Source of the DNA: Paludibacter propionicigenes WB4
GTDB lineage: Bacteria; Bacteroidota; Bacteroidia; Bacteroidales; Paludibacteraceae
Direction: 5' to 3'
Length of the DNA stretch: 64,000 nt
NCBI RefSeq assembly: GCF_000183135.1
Contig: NC_014734.1
Span: forward strand, 1,922,001 to 1,986,000
Positions 17,873 to 28,200 of this stretch are shown here, piece by piece. Position 1 is the stretch's first letter; the number at the start of each line of letters is the position of its first letter. Below the pieces are notes generated by a model. The model had not been told where the DNA came from. It did not search any database and saw only the letters and a program-made list of their open reading frames with translations. The translations under genes were made by a program, and so were the position numbers.

Positions 17873-19915
17873 TTATTTTGTAGCTGTAAATTTATAAAGT
17901 AACACTCCGTGAACAGGAACTTTGAGTGCTAGCTGACTTGTTTTAGTTTCGATTGTGCTAATATTTTTTTGTCTCCATACATCACGTACATTAAATTTTC
18001 CGTTAAGACCAATTTTATCGAAATCCTTGTATGAAATATCTATAATATCAGCACCTAAATTACAGAATCCAACGGCACGACTGCCATCTTCAAGCTCTTT
18101 CACGTAAATACGAAGCTCACCTATGGTTTGTATGCATGTAGCTTGTTTACCAAGCGGATCCTGATTGATTTCAATGACTTCATCATTTGTTAGCAAATTC
18201 AAGGTAAAGTCATCCAGTTTTTCCATATCGCAACCAATAAGAAGCGGCGCAGCAAATAAGCTCCATAAACTGATATGAAGATATTGTTCATCGGGTCTAA
18301 GTTTGCTTGGATGCGGATTTCCCCAACCTACATGACCAACTACAAGCATATCAGGATCATTCCAATTGCCCGGCTTTGCATAAGCAGCCGATTTATCCTG
18401 ATCGAGTATAATGCTTTTTACACTAGCCCAGGTATCGGTAATGTCATTGGTGGTGCGCCATAAATTGCCACCAACCGAACCACCCCATTTCCAAACGTCA
18501 GACATACCGTACTGACACACGCTAAATACAATATCACGGGGTTGTTGCTTCAATAAATCACCCATTAGCTGAAATGGTTTCATGGCAGTACTCAATACAC
18601 TACCACCATTGTACGACAAAGACGATACTTTCAATGGATCGTTGTTCGGCAAACCGTTAATCACATTACCATAACTGCACCAGTCGTATTTAAGGTAATC
18701 GAAGCCCCATTTGGCATAGCTTTCGGCATCAAGTTTTTCATAACCATAACTTCCGGCACATCCACCACACGTCCATGGGCCGGGACTTGAATACAATCCA
18801 ATTTTCAGACCAAGTCCATGCACATAATCAGCCAGACCTTTCATATCTACAAAACGTGAGTTTGGAACAATGTTACCTGCCTCATCGCGGAACTTACCAC
18901 GTATGGATTGATCTTTGGAATCACGGTTGTTTTCCCAGAAGTCATCAATATTGATATAAGTCCAACCGTGGTTGATAAGTCCGCTTTTCACCATGGCGTT
19001 GGCTGCTCGTTTCACTTTGTCGGCTGAGACCTCCTGCGCAAAACAGTTCCAGCTATTCCAACCCATCGGTGGAGTAAGTGCAATTTTGTCGCCACATTCT
19101 ATTTTAAATTTTCTTACTGCCTTGCCTTTCGCATTTTTAGCTTCCAGCGAAACAAGATAAGTACCCACCTTTGTAAGTTTACCAGTAATAAGACCAGTTT
19201 GGGTGTTTATCTTCAAGCCCTTCGGCAAACCTGTAGCTGAGAAAGTCATCGGACGATCGCCAGTAGCTGTTACAAGATATTGAAACGGTGAACCAGGACG
19301 CACACCAAAAACTTTAGCTCCGGTAATCTTTGGGGTTGATTTAGGAGCAGGAGTAAGAATGTAAGGCTCGGTCGCTACAGGACTGAAAGTTTTAAAAGTA
19401 CTTACTCCGGTGGTTTCAAACTTTGCATCTACCCAATCAACGTGATCGTAGTAATTGCCGTTTCCTCCATCGGTTACCACCAACTCTAGTTTTTTAACTC
19501 CATCAAGCTTCACAGAACAAGGGATGGCAGCATCGCCTAGATGCATTACTCCACTCGCCCATAATTTTTTATTGTCACCATAAACAACAAATTCGGCTGC
19601 AGGCCTCTGCCCTTTTACCTCATCGTCTATACCAACCTGAGCTGTAAATAAAGTAGCTTTCCCTTCGAGCAAAATAGTCAACGAGCTTTCAGAATGGCTT
19701 CCAAAACCACGCTCGAAAGTTTTACCTGCTATAGTTAGTGGGTGACCATCGAGAGATTTGTTTTTCATTGGAACTCCATAACCCTGAGTTGCTGTGCTAA
19801 GATCGAGTTGATCAAGCCATACAGTTTGAGCAGAAACCTGCCCAAAACCCAGCAGACTGGAAATGATTATAAAACCTGCAATAGCAGCTAATCTAATGTT
19901 ACTTGTTGTTTTCAT
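17873..19915 (-). CDS. NPCBM-Ig-GH27 alpha-galactosidase-type enzyme
   Basis: 680 residues. It has a signal peptide (1-30, ending VSA before Gln), an NPCBM domain (31-168, with GFGSHSES), a putative Ig domain (about 195-275, with PKGLKINTQTGLITG), a GH27 barrel (279-590) and a C-terminal beta domain. The entry motif is TPPMGWNSWNCF, the nucleophile Asp411 in YLKYDWCSY and the acid/base Asp491 in WRTTNDI. Cys382 and Cys385/386-region cysteines follow the usual WTCGGCAGSYG motif of bacterial GH27. Expected to release terminal alpha-galactose in the periplasm. GH27 also contains beta-L-arabinopyranosidases, which this could be. Immediate neighbours are GH43-CBM6 genes on both sides. Confidence 0.94.
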   Translation of the reverse strand: MKTTSNIRLAAIAGFIIISSLLGFGQVSAQTVWLDQLDLSTATQGYGVPMKNKSLDGHPLTIAGKTFERGFGSHSESSLTILLEGKATLFTAQVGIDDEVKGQRPAAEFVVYGDNKKLWASGVMHLGDAAIPCSVKLDGVKKLELVVTDGGNGNYYDHVDWVDAKFETTGVSTFKTFSPVATEPYILTPAPKSTPKITGAKVFGVRPGSPFQYLVTATGDRPMTFSATGLPKGLKINTQTGLITGKLTKVGTYLVSLEAKNAKGKAVRKFKIECGDKIALTPPMGWNSWNCFAQEVSADKVKRAANAMVKSGLINHGWTYINIDDFWENNRDSKDQSIRGKFRDEAGNIVPNSRFVDMKGLADYVHGLGLKIGLYSSPGPWTCGGCAGSYGYEKLDAESYAKWGFDYLKYDWCSYGNVINGLPNNDPLKVSSLSYNGGSVLSTAMKPFQLMGDLLKQQPRDIVFSVCQYGMSDVWKWGGSVGGNLWRTTNDITDTWASVKSIILDQDKSAAYAKPGNWNDPDMLVVGHVGWGNPHPSKLRPDEQYLHISLWSLFAAPLLIGCDMEKLDDFTLNLLTNDEVIEINQDPLGKQATCIQTIGELRIYVKELEDGSRAVGFCNLGADIIDISYKDFDKIGLNGKFNVRDVWRQKNISTIETKTSQLALKVPVHGVLLYKFTATK

Positions 19916-19954
19916 TAATGTCTTTCTATTTGATATTATTGTTTTTTGAATTTG

Positions 19955-21364
19955 CTATTGAACATTAAACTTCCACCAATCAAAGTTGAATAAATCCTTT
20001 TCTCCCTTGAAAATAAAAAATAAATCGTGTACTCCTTTAATATTCTTTACAGGAGTTGTAATCGTTTTCCAACTATCACCTTCGCCTGAAGTGGTTACGT
20101 TTATTGTTCCCATTATTGGTCCATCAATCTTATCGGTCCGAATTTCTATTTTTCCTCCGAATAAAGACGCTACAGAAACATCGACCGCTGAAGCTCCTTT
20201 TGAGAAATTCACACCTTGTACTTTAATATAATCGCCGTTGTGAATAGATGTAACAAAGTTCATCTCACCCATTTTTTTTCCATGATTCCAGATATCGTCG
20301 CGTTCCCATATCGGTGATTTAGTTGTTTTGAGACCTTCACTATATGCCATGGTCTCGGCTTCTACGCGAACATAGGGATTAAAAGTACTTAATTGGGTTG
20401 CATTGTTTGTTACTTTCCAGAAAGGCAATTTCTGAATAGTACCATCATTGTTGAAAGTGAGTTTTTCAACACACACTGAACGACGTTCGTAGTGTTTCGA
20501 CATAGTTTGCTTCATAATAGCATAATTAAACCCGAAAACATAGGTACTTCCTTTGTAGTCGATAATTCCCGGATGGTTTCCACTGGATCGTGGGTCGCCA
20601 TCCATTATGCTTCCTTTATATTGCCAGGGACCGGTAGGAGAATTACTCATGGCATAACCGATACCTTCAGGACAACAGGTAGAAGCATAGGCCATGTAAT
20701 ACTTTCCGTTTCGTTTATAGGCCCACGGTCCCTCCTGATAATGGAATGGATCTGGTTGATCCTTCACTTTTGCTATCGAAGGATCTTTAATCGGGTCACC
20801 ACCAAACGAAATCATATCTTTATTGAGTTTTACATACCATAGATTAGGGTTTCCCCAGTAAAGATAGGCTTGTCCATCGTCATCAATAAATACGGTTGGG
20901 TCAATGCTGTCGTAATTTCCACCAATGAGTGGTTTACCGATTGGGTCGGTAAAAGGGCCATAGGGGCTGTTGGCCACAAGTACACCGATACCTCTTCCCT
21001 GTACCGGACAATACATGTAAAACTTTCCATCCTTTTCAATACATTGAGGCGCCCATGCACCGTTTTCAAATCCACCCCACCCCGTAATGGCTTTATCCGC
21101 CCATTTAAAATCATAAAGAGAGGCAACCTGTCCATGATCAGTCCAGTTAACCATATCGGTGGATGTATACAATAGCCAGTTTTTCATTAAGAACACATCT
21201 GCATTCTCTTCATCATGACTTGTATAAAGAAAAACAGTATCATTGTGCACCATCGGTGCAGGATCAGCTGTATATTTGGTTTGAATGATAGGGTTTTGAG
21301 CCTTTATGTAAAAGGTAAATAGCAGCAAGGGAATTGCCAGCTCTGCGACACTAATAATCTTCAT
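19955..21364 (-). CDS. GH43-CBM6 exo-glycosidase
   Basis: A 469-residue secreted enzyme. The signal peptide ends IKA before Gln24. The GH43 propeller has base Asp34 (ADPAPMVH), pKa Asp155 (SIDPTVFIDDDG) and acid Glu211 (YQEGPWAYKRNG). A C-terminal CBM6 (about 345-469, ending FNFDWWKFN) follows. Its N-terminal 60 residues closely resemble those of the gene at 16084, supporting local duplication, but it lacks the repeated blade segment. It sits 15 bases downstream of the DUF3237 gene, so the two are probably co-transcribed. Likely arabinofuranosidase or xylosidase; the exact bond is unknown. Confidence 0.93.
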   Translation of the reverse strand: MKIISVAELAIPLLLFTFYIKAQNPIIQTKYTADPAPMVHNDTVFLYTSHDEENADVFLMKNWLLYTSTDMVNWTDHGQVASLYDFKWADKAITGWGGFENGAWAPQCIEKDGKFYMYCPVQGRGIGVLVANSPYGPFTDPIGKPLIGGNYDSIDPTVFIDDDGQAYLYWGNPNLWYVKLNKDMISFGGDPIKDPSIAKVKDQPDPFHYQEGPWAYKRNGKYYMAYASTCCPEGIGYAMSNSPTGPWQYKGSIMDGDPRSSGNHPGIIDYKGSTYVFGFNYAIMKQTMSKHYERRSVCVEKLTFNNDGTIQKLPFWKVTNNATQLSTFNPYVRVEAETMAYSEGLKTTKSPIWERDDIWNHGKKMGEMNFVTSIHNGDYIKVQGVNFSKGASAVDVSVASLFGGKIEIRTDKIDGPIMGTINVTTSGEGDSWKTITTPVKNIKGVHDLFFIFKGEKDLFNFDWWKFNVQ

Positions 21365-21379
21365 TTTTTCTTAACGATA

Positions 21380-21943
21380 TTACAATAGTTTATAAAAACC
21401 AATTATTACATAAGGCTCTTCGCCATTTTTTATTTCAGGCACTTTCAACGTTCCAAGGAATATTGCATGATTGAGATAATCGTACGGACTATCGCTTGGC
21501 GCTTCCAGATCAATAACCGATCTGATGTACGGAGTTTTGTTATCACCCGCGGCCGGAACATGGATCAATGCTCTGTTGATTACCTGAATTACATAACCAT
21601 CATTGGTCTTCAGCAGGTAACGTGCCTGAAGTTCGGTATCCCCATCGGGACGAACCAACTGCCAGTCTTCACCTCCAGGCAAAACCACTCCTTTAATATT
21701 GTTGCCGGTGAATGTGCCTCCCGTTATCGGAATTACTCTTCTTGCGCCGTACTTACTTTTCCCAACATTAATCATATTGGCAATTTTTACTTTGGCTTCC
21801 CAAACAAACTCCGCTTTGAGATTCCCATAAACACTGTCATTCTTCACCGTTTGCGAATTCTGAGCGTGCAGGTCATATGAAATCAATGTCGAAAATAAAA
21901 TCAAACTGATTATTGCGAGCTTGATTGGTTTTCTGTTGTCCAT
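21380..21943 (-). CDS. DUF3237 family secreted protein
   Basis: 187 residues, with a signal peptide (1-27, ending LHA before Gln). The single domain carries the DUF3237 landmarks: IPITGGTFTG, GVVLPGGEDWQLVRPDG, then ARYLLKTNDGYVI. The family is a small beta-barrel of unknown biochemical function, found in bacteria and fungi. Here it is secreted and placed first after the terminator at 21972-22007, 15 bases upstream of a GH43-CBM6. That suggests an accessory role in side-chain breakdown, perhaps binding or modifying a small product, but no catalytic residues can be assigned. I am confident in the family and have no claim on function. Confidence 0.85.
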   Translation of the reverse strand: MDNRKPIKLAIISLILFSTLISYDLHAQNSQTVKNDSVYGNLKAEFVWEAKVKIANMINVGKSKYGARRVIPITGGTFTGNNIKGVVLPGGEDWQLVRPDGDTELQARYLLKTNDGYVIQVINRALIHVPAAGDNKTPYIRSVIDLEAPSDSPYDYLNHAIFLGTLKVPEIKNGEEPYVIIGFYKLL

Positions 21944-21971
21944 TTGTACAAATATTTATTTTATTTGAGCC

Positions 21972-22007
21972 AAAAACCTCACCGGCTTTATTCAAACCGG
22001 TGAGGTT
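21972..22007 (-). terminator. Intrinsic terminator after the GH2 beta-galactosidase gene
   Basis: A perfect 11-bp GC-rich inverted repeat (21975-21985 with 21997-22007) with an 11-base loop. On the minus strand it ends in a five-T run. It lies 17 bases past the GH2 stop and about 30 bases before the DUF3237 start, so it either ends the GH97-GH3-GH3-GH2 operon or attenuates read-through. Confidence 0.8.
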
Positions 22008-22023
22008 ATTTTAAAGGGTCTGC

Positions 22024-25000
22024 TTATTTTGTATTTAGCAATTTTATAGTGTAGCTAAAAGAAGTATCTTCAGCAGCTACTTTGAATTTGTCAAGCGGCT
22101 GTGGACCACAACTGTTAGAACCAACGCCCAGGGTTTTTGTAGAAACGGTGAACACAGTTGATGTGCTTGCAGGCAAATCTATTTTGTACTCTACCGGATT
22201 CATTTGTTCATCCGTATAAGGAATAGCAGCCACTTGCATTAGTTTTTCATCCGATTGAACCAATAACGAAGGCATATCCTTACCGTTTAGCTTAGCCCAA
22301 CGTACTTCTTCGTGGTTGCCACGCTCCATAGGTTTTTCGTATTCATACTGTTCGTTTACTCCAATTTCATAAAGACCAACTTCAGCAGCACTCTTGCGAT
22401 CTGAATAATTTTCGAACGGACCACGGCCAAAGAAATCCATCTGATCAAGTTTTTTGTCGAGCAACATGCGCACACCTATTTTAGCCAGATTAATTGGCAA
22501 ACCGGTAAATTTAACCTGATTATCTACCTTTATTGTTCCATCACCTTTTACCACATAAGTTGCAGTATGGTAAACTCCAAATCCTTCTTTCCCGTCGGCT
22601 TTTGTTGTCGAAATAACTTTTACAGTTGCGTTGTCAACAATCTCCACTTTAAAATCAACCGGCTTATATTGAAGGGTGGTTACCCCAAATTTATCCCATT
22701 GTCTGTAAGCCCAGTCATCGTCAGTACGGTGAGCTGCACGCCACAAGTGCAATTTTGGAGCACCATCGGTAGCCAACAGATTTGTTCCGTTTTTGATTAA
22801 CTGACTCATAAAGCCTGTTTTCTTGTCGAAGCTTACTGAAAAATCTTTACCTGAAACAGTTGCAGCCTGCTCATTCTGAACCAGTTTTACGGACTGAGTT
22901 ACTTTAGCTTCCAACACCGGAGGGGTATTAATTGGAAGTTTAAATTGAGCGGTAGCTACTTCAAATCCTTTGTCAGCCCAAAGCGTCTTTTCTTTTTGCT
23001 TATACGAAATGCGCAAATAATATTCGGCTCCTGCTTTTGGATGTTCTATCTTATAAGGAACAAATGCTCTGCCTGTGCTACGAGCATTGATAGGACGATT
23101 CAGATTAATATTGCCTTTGGCTATCTCTACACCATTCTCTGTCAAACTCCAAGTTGCCTCAAATCTGCTCAAAGAAATAAATTGAAATTTATTCCGAATA
23201 GAAATTTCTCCTGAAATAGGATCAGATAGGTTTGTGTCAATCCATTGAAATGCTTTTTTCATTTCAGGATAATGTGGTTTCACTTTATTTCCTTCGGTAG
23301 AACGATCGTAAGACACAACACCTTTGTGGATAAAGTAATGATCGTTTGGTGTTTCGCCAAAACCACCTCCGTATGCTAATACAGGATGATTAGGATCGCG
23401 TTTGTTCCACAAGCCCTGATCTTGGTATTCCCAAATAGCACCTCCCAAAATTTCAGGATTGTTATCAAAAACTTCCGAATACTCGTCAAGCGAACCCATA
23501 GAATTGAACATGGCATGAACAAACTCACAAATATAAAATGGTTTTGTGAGAGATTTGTCCTGAGCGCTACGCGCATAATCCTGCGCAGTTCCATACATAC
23601 GACCATCCAAATCAGCCGGATTGTTTTTGCCTGTTCCAAAACGTTCGTAATGAATTGGTCTGGAAGGATCCATTGCCTTCACGGCATTCATGGCGGCTAC
23701 AAAATTAGGAGTAGCACCCCATCCGCATTCATTACCCAATGACCAAATAATTACTGACGGACTATTCTTGAAGTTTTCAATATTAGCCACATTTCTATCA
23801 ATAATAGCTGATTTTATGGTAGGTTCGTTATCAAAACGGCCGTCATATCCGTGGCATTCTACATTGGCTTCGGCCACCAACCAGATTCCCCACTCATCGC
23901 AAAGCTCGTACCAACGAGGATCATCGGAATAGTGACTGGTTCGTATGTGATTACAGTTTCCCTGTTTTATCACCTGAAGGTCATGAATCATTTGTTCTTC
24001 GGTAACAGCGTGACCCACATCCGACCAATGTTCGTGTCGGTTCACCCCTTTCAATTTGATAGGCACACCATTAACGGTGAAAACTCGTCCTTTAATTTCT
24101 ATTTTGCGGAAACCTACTTTTTTAGACAATATTTCTCCTTCCGAATTAGTAAGAACAACAGTATATAAATTTGGAGTCTCGGCTGTCCACTTCTGAGGAT
24201 TAGTCACTTGAAGTTTTACCTTCAGCGCTTCTTCCTGATTTGCCTTAAGAGCCGCACCTGTTGCAATGCCTTTAGCCACTTCTTTGCCCTCTTTGTCATA
24301 CAAAGTGGCAGTCAAAGTTTGAGCTTTAGCTGTCTGACCACCGTAGTTTCGGATTTTTGCTGTTACATCAAGTGTTGCATCCTTATAGTCTTTATCTAAA
24401 TCTGGCAAAGCAAAAAAGTCGCGGATATGTATCTGTGGAGCACTCCACATAGTTACATTGCGGAAAATTCCGTGAAGACGGAACATATCCTGATCTTCGA
24501 GCCAGGTACCCGAACTATACTGATATACCTCCACAGCAATCATATTTTTACCGGGCTTGAGGTATTTCGTCAGATCAAATTCTGCAGCATTGCGGCTGTT
24601 GACACTAAAACCTACTTTTTCTCCATTAACCCATAAGAAAAAAGCACAATCAACTCCATCGAACGTGATGAAATTACGGCGACCGGTCCATTCTGCAGGA
24701 ACATTAAACTCTCTACGATAGCTTCCTACCGGATTGCGCTCAACGTAAGCAGTAAAGTTCTTATCCGGTTCGCTCATTACATGTGGATAATCTTTTTTAA
24801 TGGTATAACCCAAATTCCTGTAAAAAGGCGTACCGTAACCCTGTACCTCCCAGTTAGAAGGCACCGGAATTTCTTTCCAGCCCGAAACATCAAAGTCTGG
24901 TTTGTAAAAATCAACCGGACGTTTTTCAGGCGTTGGAACCCAATTGAATTTCCATGATCCGTTAAGGCTTTGACAAAGCGATGAAGCATGTCGTTTGGCG

Positions 25001-25206
25001 ACTAAAGCCTCCTGCAAATTGGCATAAGGCATTAAGGTTGCATGATACGGCTCTTTATTTATGCCGAGTAATTCGGGATTTTCAATTTCCGGAGGAATCG
25101 GAGCATTGTTTTGAGCAAAAATTCCACCTAATGAGGTCATTCCTGCAAAAACCAAACTAAAGAATAATGTTTTTCTCTTGAACATGTTTATAAAAATTAG
25201 AAACAT
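22024..25206 (-). CDS. GH2 beta-galactosidase (LacZ-like, long form)
   Basis: 1060 residues. The domains run in LacZ order: jelly roll (about 80-260), Ig (265-370), TIM barrel (371-660), a further Ig domain, and the C-terminal beta-galactosidase small-chain domain (about 780-1055). Acid/base is Glu493 in WSLGNECGWG and nucleophile Glu561 in YICEFVHAM, both intact. The signal peptide ends IFA before Gln32. Met8 (25185) may be the real start, as it yields the more usual KRKTLFF n-region. It removes terminal beta-galactose, or beta-linked arabinopyranose in related enzymes. Last gene before the terminator. In a xylan locus it likely cleans galactose from complex side chains (inference). Confidence 0.94.
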   Translation of the reverse strand: MFLIFINMFKRKTLFFSLVFAGMTSLGGIFAQNNAPIPPEIENPELLGINKEPYHATLMPYANLQEALVAKRHASSLCQSLNGSWKFNWVPTPEKRPVDFYKPDFDVSGWKEIPVPSNWEVQGYGTPFYRNLGYTIKKDYPHVMSEPDKNFTAYVERNPVGSYRREFNVPAEWTGRRNFITFDGVDCAFFLWVNGEKVGFSVNSRNAAEFDLTKYLKPGKNMIAVEVYQYSSGTWLEDQDMFRLHGIFRNVTMWSAPQIHIRDFFALPDLDKDYKDATLDVTAKIRNYGGQTAKAQTLTATLYDKEGKEVAKGIATGAALKANQEEALKVKLQVTNPQKWTAETPNLYTVVLTNSEGEILSKKVGFRKIEIKGRVFTVNGVPIKLKGVNRHEHWSDVGHAVTEEQMIHDLQVIKQGNCNHIRTSHYSDDPRWYELCDEWGIWLVAEANVECHGYDGRFDNEPTIKSAIIDRNVANIENFKNSPSVIIWSLGNECGWGATPNFVAAMNAVKAMDPSRPIHYERFGTGKNNPADLDGRMYGTAQDYARSAQDKSLTKPFYICEFVHAMFNSMGSLDEYSEVFDNNPEILGGAIWEYQDQGLWNKRDPNHPVLAYGGGFGETPNDHYFIHKGVVSYDRSTEGNKVKPHYPEMKKAFQWIDTNLSDPISGEISIRNKFQFISLSRFEATWSLTENGVEIAKGNINLNRPINARSTGRAFVPYKIEHPKAGAEYYLRISYKQKEKTLWADKGFEVATAQFKLPINTPPVLEAKVTQSVKLVQNEQAATVSGKDFSVSFDKKTGFMSQLIKNGTNLLATDGAPKLHLWRAAHRTDDDWAYRQWDKFGVTTLQYKPVDFKVEIVDNATVKVISTTKADGKEGFGVYHTATYVVKGDGTIKVDNQVKFTGLPINLAKIGVRMLLDKKLDQMDFFGRGPFENYSDRKSAAEVGLYEIGVNEQYEYEKPMERGNHEEVRWAKLNGKDMPSLLVQSDEKLMQVAAIPYTDEQMNPVEYKIDLPASTSTVFTVSTKTLGVGSNSCGPQPLDKFKVAAEDTSFSYTIKLLNTK

Positions 25207-25239
25207 ACTGAGATCATGTTAATCTCAGTATGTTCATGA

Positions 25240-28200
25240 TTATTTGTTATTTATATGGAAATAGTCGAACGAAACATCAAACGGAGTACTTGGTTTAGTG
25301 GTATCAGGATTGAAATAGAATGTACTTTTCATTCCCTGAATAATAATACCATCGCAAACCATCAATCCGGCTTTAATGTCTTTAAGCGAGATACTTGCCG
25401 TTCCCAGTTTGTCAAACTTCTCGCCGTCTAACGAATAGTAGGCTGTATAAATACCACCTTTTTTATCCAATCTTAGAATCAAAGAATTACTTCCAGTAAT
25501 TGCTTTTCTCAAATTAAAGGATGCCATTGACTTCGCGATACCATTTTCTTCGATGATGAAATCAAGCGTTCCCGGTTGCTCTTCAGTGCCTCTTCCCGAC
25601 CGTGTAGTTTTTGTTACCGCACGAAGCATCAACTTCACAAAGTTGTCATCATTTTCATAAACCAAAATTCCGGCATTCTCAGGTTGAGATGGAATACGCG
25701 AACAAGTTAACTTTGTGTCAATAGTCCAATCGTTGTTAGCGCTCTGCAAGAGTAAATTCTTGGCATTATTGCTATTCTCAGAAACATCTCCCTTCTCACT
25801 GGTTATAGTCAAAGAACCTGAATTCTTTGTCAAACTGTAAGTTGATTTATTTTCTCTTACCCATTCCCAAGGTTTACCTAGTGTCGAAGCATTGAACTCA
25901 TCACTAACTGATTGAATATCAAAATTAAAGTAGTAGATATTCTTTTCTTGAGTTATATTATCAACATATTTTACTACAGTGGTTCCCGGAACAGTTTTAG
26001 CTTGTTCAATATCAACTGTAACATCTTTCACCATTGCAGAAGCTTTAACTACAGGTGCTTTGGCGTTATTCTTCAACAAATAGCTATAAGATTTTACATC
26101 CTTGCTAAATCCGTCAATATTCTTTCCATCAATAGTGATTAATTTTGGAGTCAAATCAGGCATAACTTTCACAGGGCAACTGTTTGATACGGTTTTTCCG
26201 TTCACCGTTACATCTACAAAAATCAATGCAGCTCCAACACCGGTTGCAGTCACTTTCCCTGATTCATCGATTGTCGCAACCAGCGGATTGTTGCTTTTAT
26301 AAGTCACTTTGGCATCTTTAATATTTATGAAACTATCATCCGACATGGAAGCTGTTACACTGGTGGTAACGGTATTACCCGGACGTAGTACAACTTTATC
26401 ACAATCAAGCACAACGGTTTTCAATACCGGTTTAAATGAACCGCTCATAGTAGCTTCTAACTGACCTTTAATGTCTTTCGAAGAAGCTCCGATTTCAAAC
26501 ACATATTTTCCCTGATCAAAAGTAATCTTTTTCCCTTTAATATCCCAGAACCAAAGATCGGCGCAGTCAACTTCGATTGATACAGTTTTGGTCTGACCGG
26601 CTGGAATTGCCACTCTTTTGAAACCTTTCAGGCGTTTAATTGGTCTCTCAAGCGATGCAGGACTGTCCGGTGTTTTCACGTAGATTTGTACCACTTCGTC
26701 TCCATCAACAGTTCCTGTATTTTTTACATCCACAGTCACAGTTACTTTATCGTTTGGAGTAATACTGGTTTTACTAATATTAAAATTGCTATACGCAAAT
26801 GTAGTGTATGACAATCCGTAGCCGAATTCATACGAAACATCCTTGTTGAAATACATGTATGTTCTACCGTTCTTTCCTGCTCCACCTCTCAATGTATAGT
26901 CAGTTAATGCAGGAAGATCGTTAATGGATTTGTACCATGTCAAACTTGTTTTTCCTCCGGGGTTGACATCTCCAAACAAAACTTTAGCCATTGCCGTTCC
27001 CTGTGCTTGTCCATTGTATCCGGTGAAAATAATTCCGGCAACATTCGGATTATTTTTAAATTGCTCTACTTCTACCATTCCCATTCCCTGAATGACAACA
27101 ATGGTATTCGGATTAACCGCAGCAATTGATTTAATCAATTCATTTTGATTTCCCGGCAAGGTAATAGCAAACCTGTCCGATTCTTCTCTACCTGTTGTTT
27201 GATCGGTACCAACAAAGACAACCGCAACATCAGCTGAAGCAGCCATATCAAGCGTTTCTTTATCTGTAGCCGGAACTTCCGATTCGCGGTAAACAAGCAC
27301 TATAGTTTGTGGTCCGGTAATACCAAGTGTATTAATTTTCACAGGAATAATTTTGGATCTGCCTCCGCCAAAACCACCCATGCCTCCAGCTTGTGGTGAA
27401 CCGGCAATTTTCTGAGAAGCAAGAATGTTTCCTGTTTTAGATCCAACTCTGACTTCGATTACTCCCCCATCAGGAGACACTGTCATATTAAAGCGCATCG
27501 AATCTACGTTGGTAATATCCACATTGTTGTACGAAGTCCAGTCGCCATCTTTAATTCCTCTTACGGAAGCCGAACCAAAACGTGCAGATGTTATCAAACC
27601 GCTGGCAGAAGCATCGAATTTTGTAGCATCATAGTCCTTAACACCTGCTTTAGTCACTGTTGAAAAACCAACCATAGTAAAGAAATCTGTTCTTTTAGCA
27701 GTATTTCCACTTGCTTTTGAAACAACTTCAGTGTTCAGATTATTCTGAGCTATATAATTTTTAATTCCTTCCAACGGAGTTATTTTATACTTAGGATCTG
27801 CTTCGCCGGAGTAATCACCAAGCTCAACTTTATCGGCTTGCGGTCCTAAAACAGCAATTTTCTTAATAGTTCCTGCGTTAAGTGGCAAGGCTTTCTTTCC
27901 ACTTTTACCCACCAAATTATTTTTAAGCAAAACCGGAGATTTAGTGGCGATCTCTAAAGCAAGATCGTTATGCGAAGGGTCATTGATAATGCTTGGTTTG
28001 ATACCGGCATAAGGAACAATATTCTGAGGATCAAATTCACCCAGTCTCATTCGTATCGTGTAGATATTTACCAAAGCTTTATCCATATCAGCTTCAGAAA
28101 TCAACCCTTGTTTCAATGCTTCGAGTGCACTGGTTTGGTATATACCTCCACAGTCGGAATCAACTCCCGTTTTTAAACCCATTGCAGCTGCCTCAGCTTT

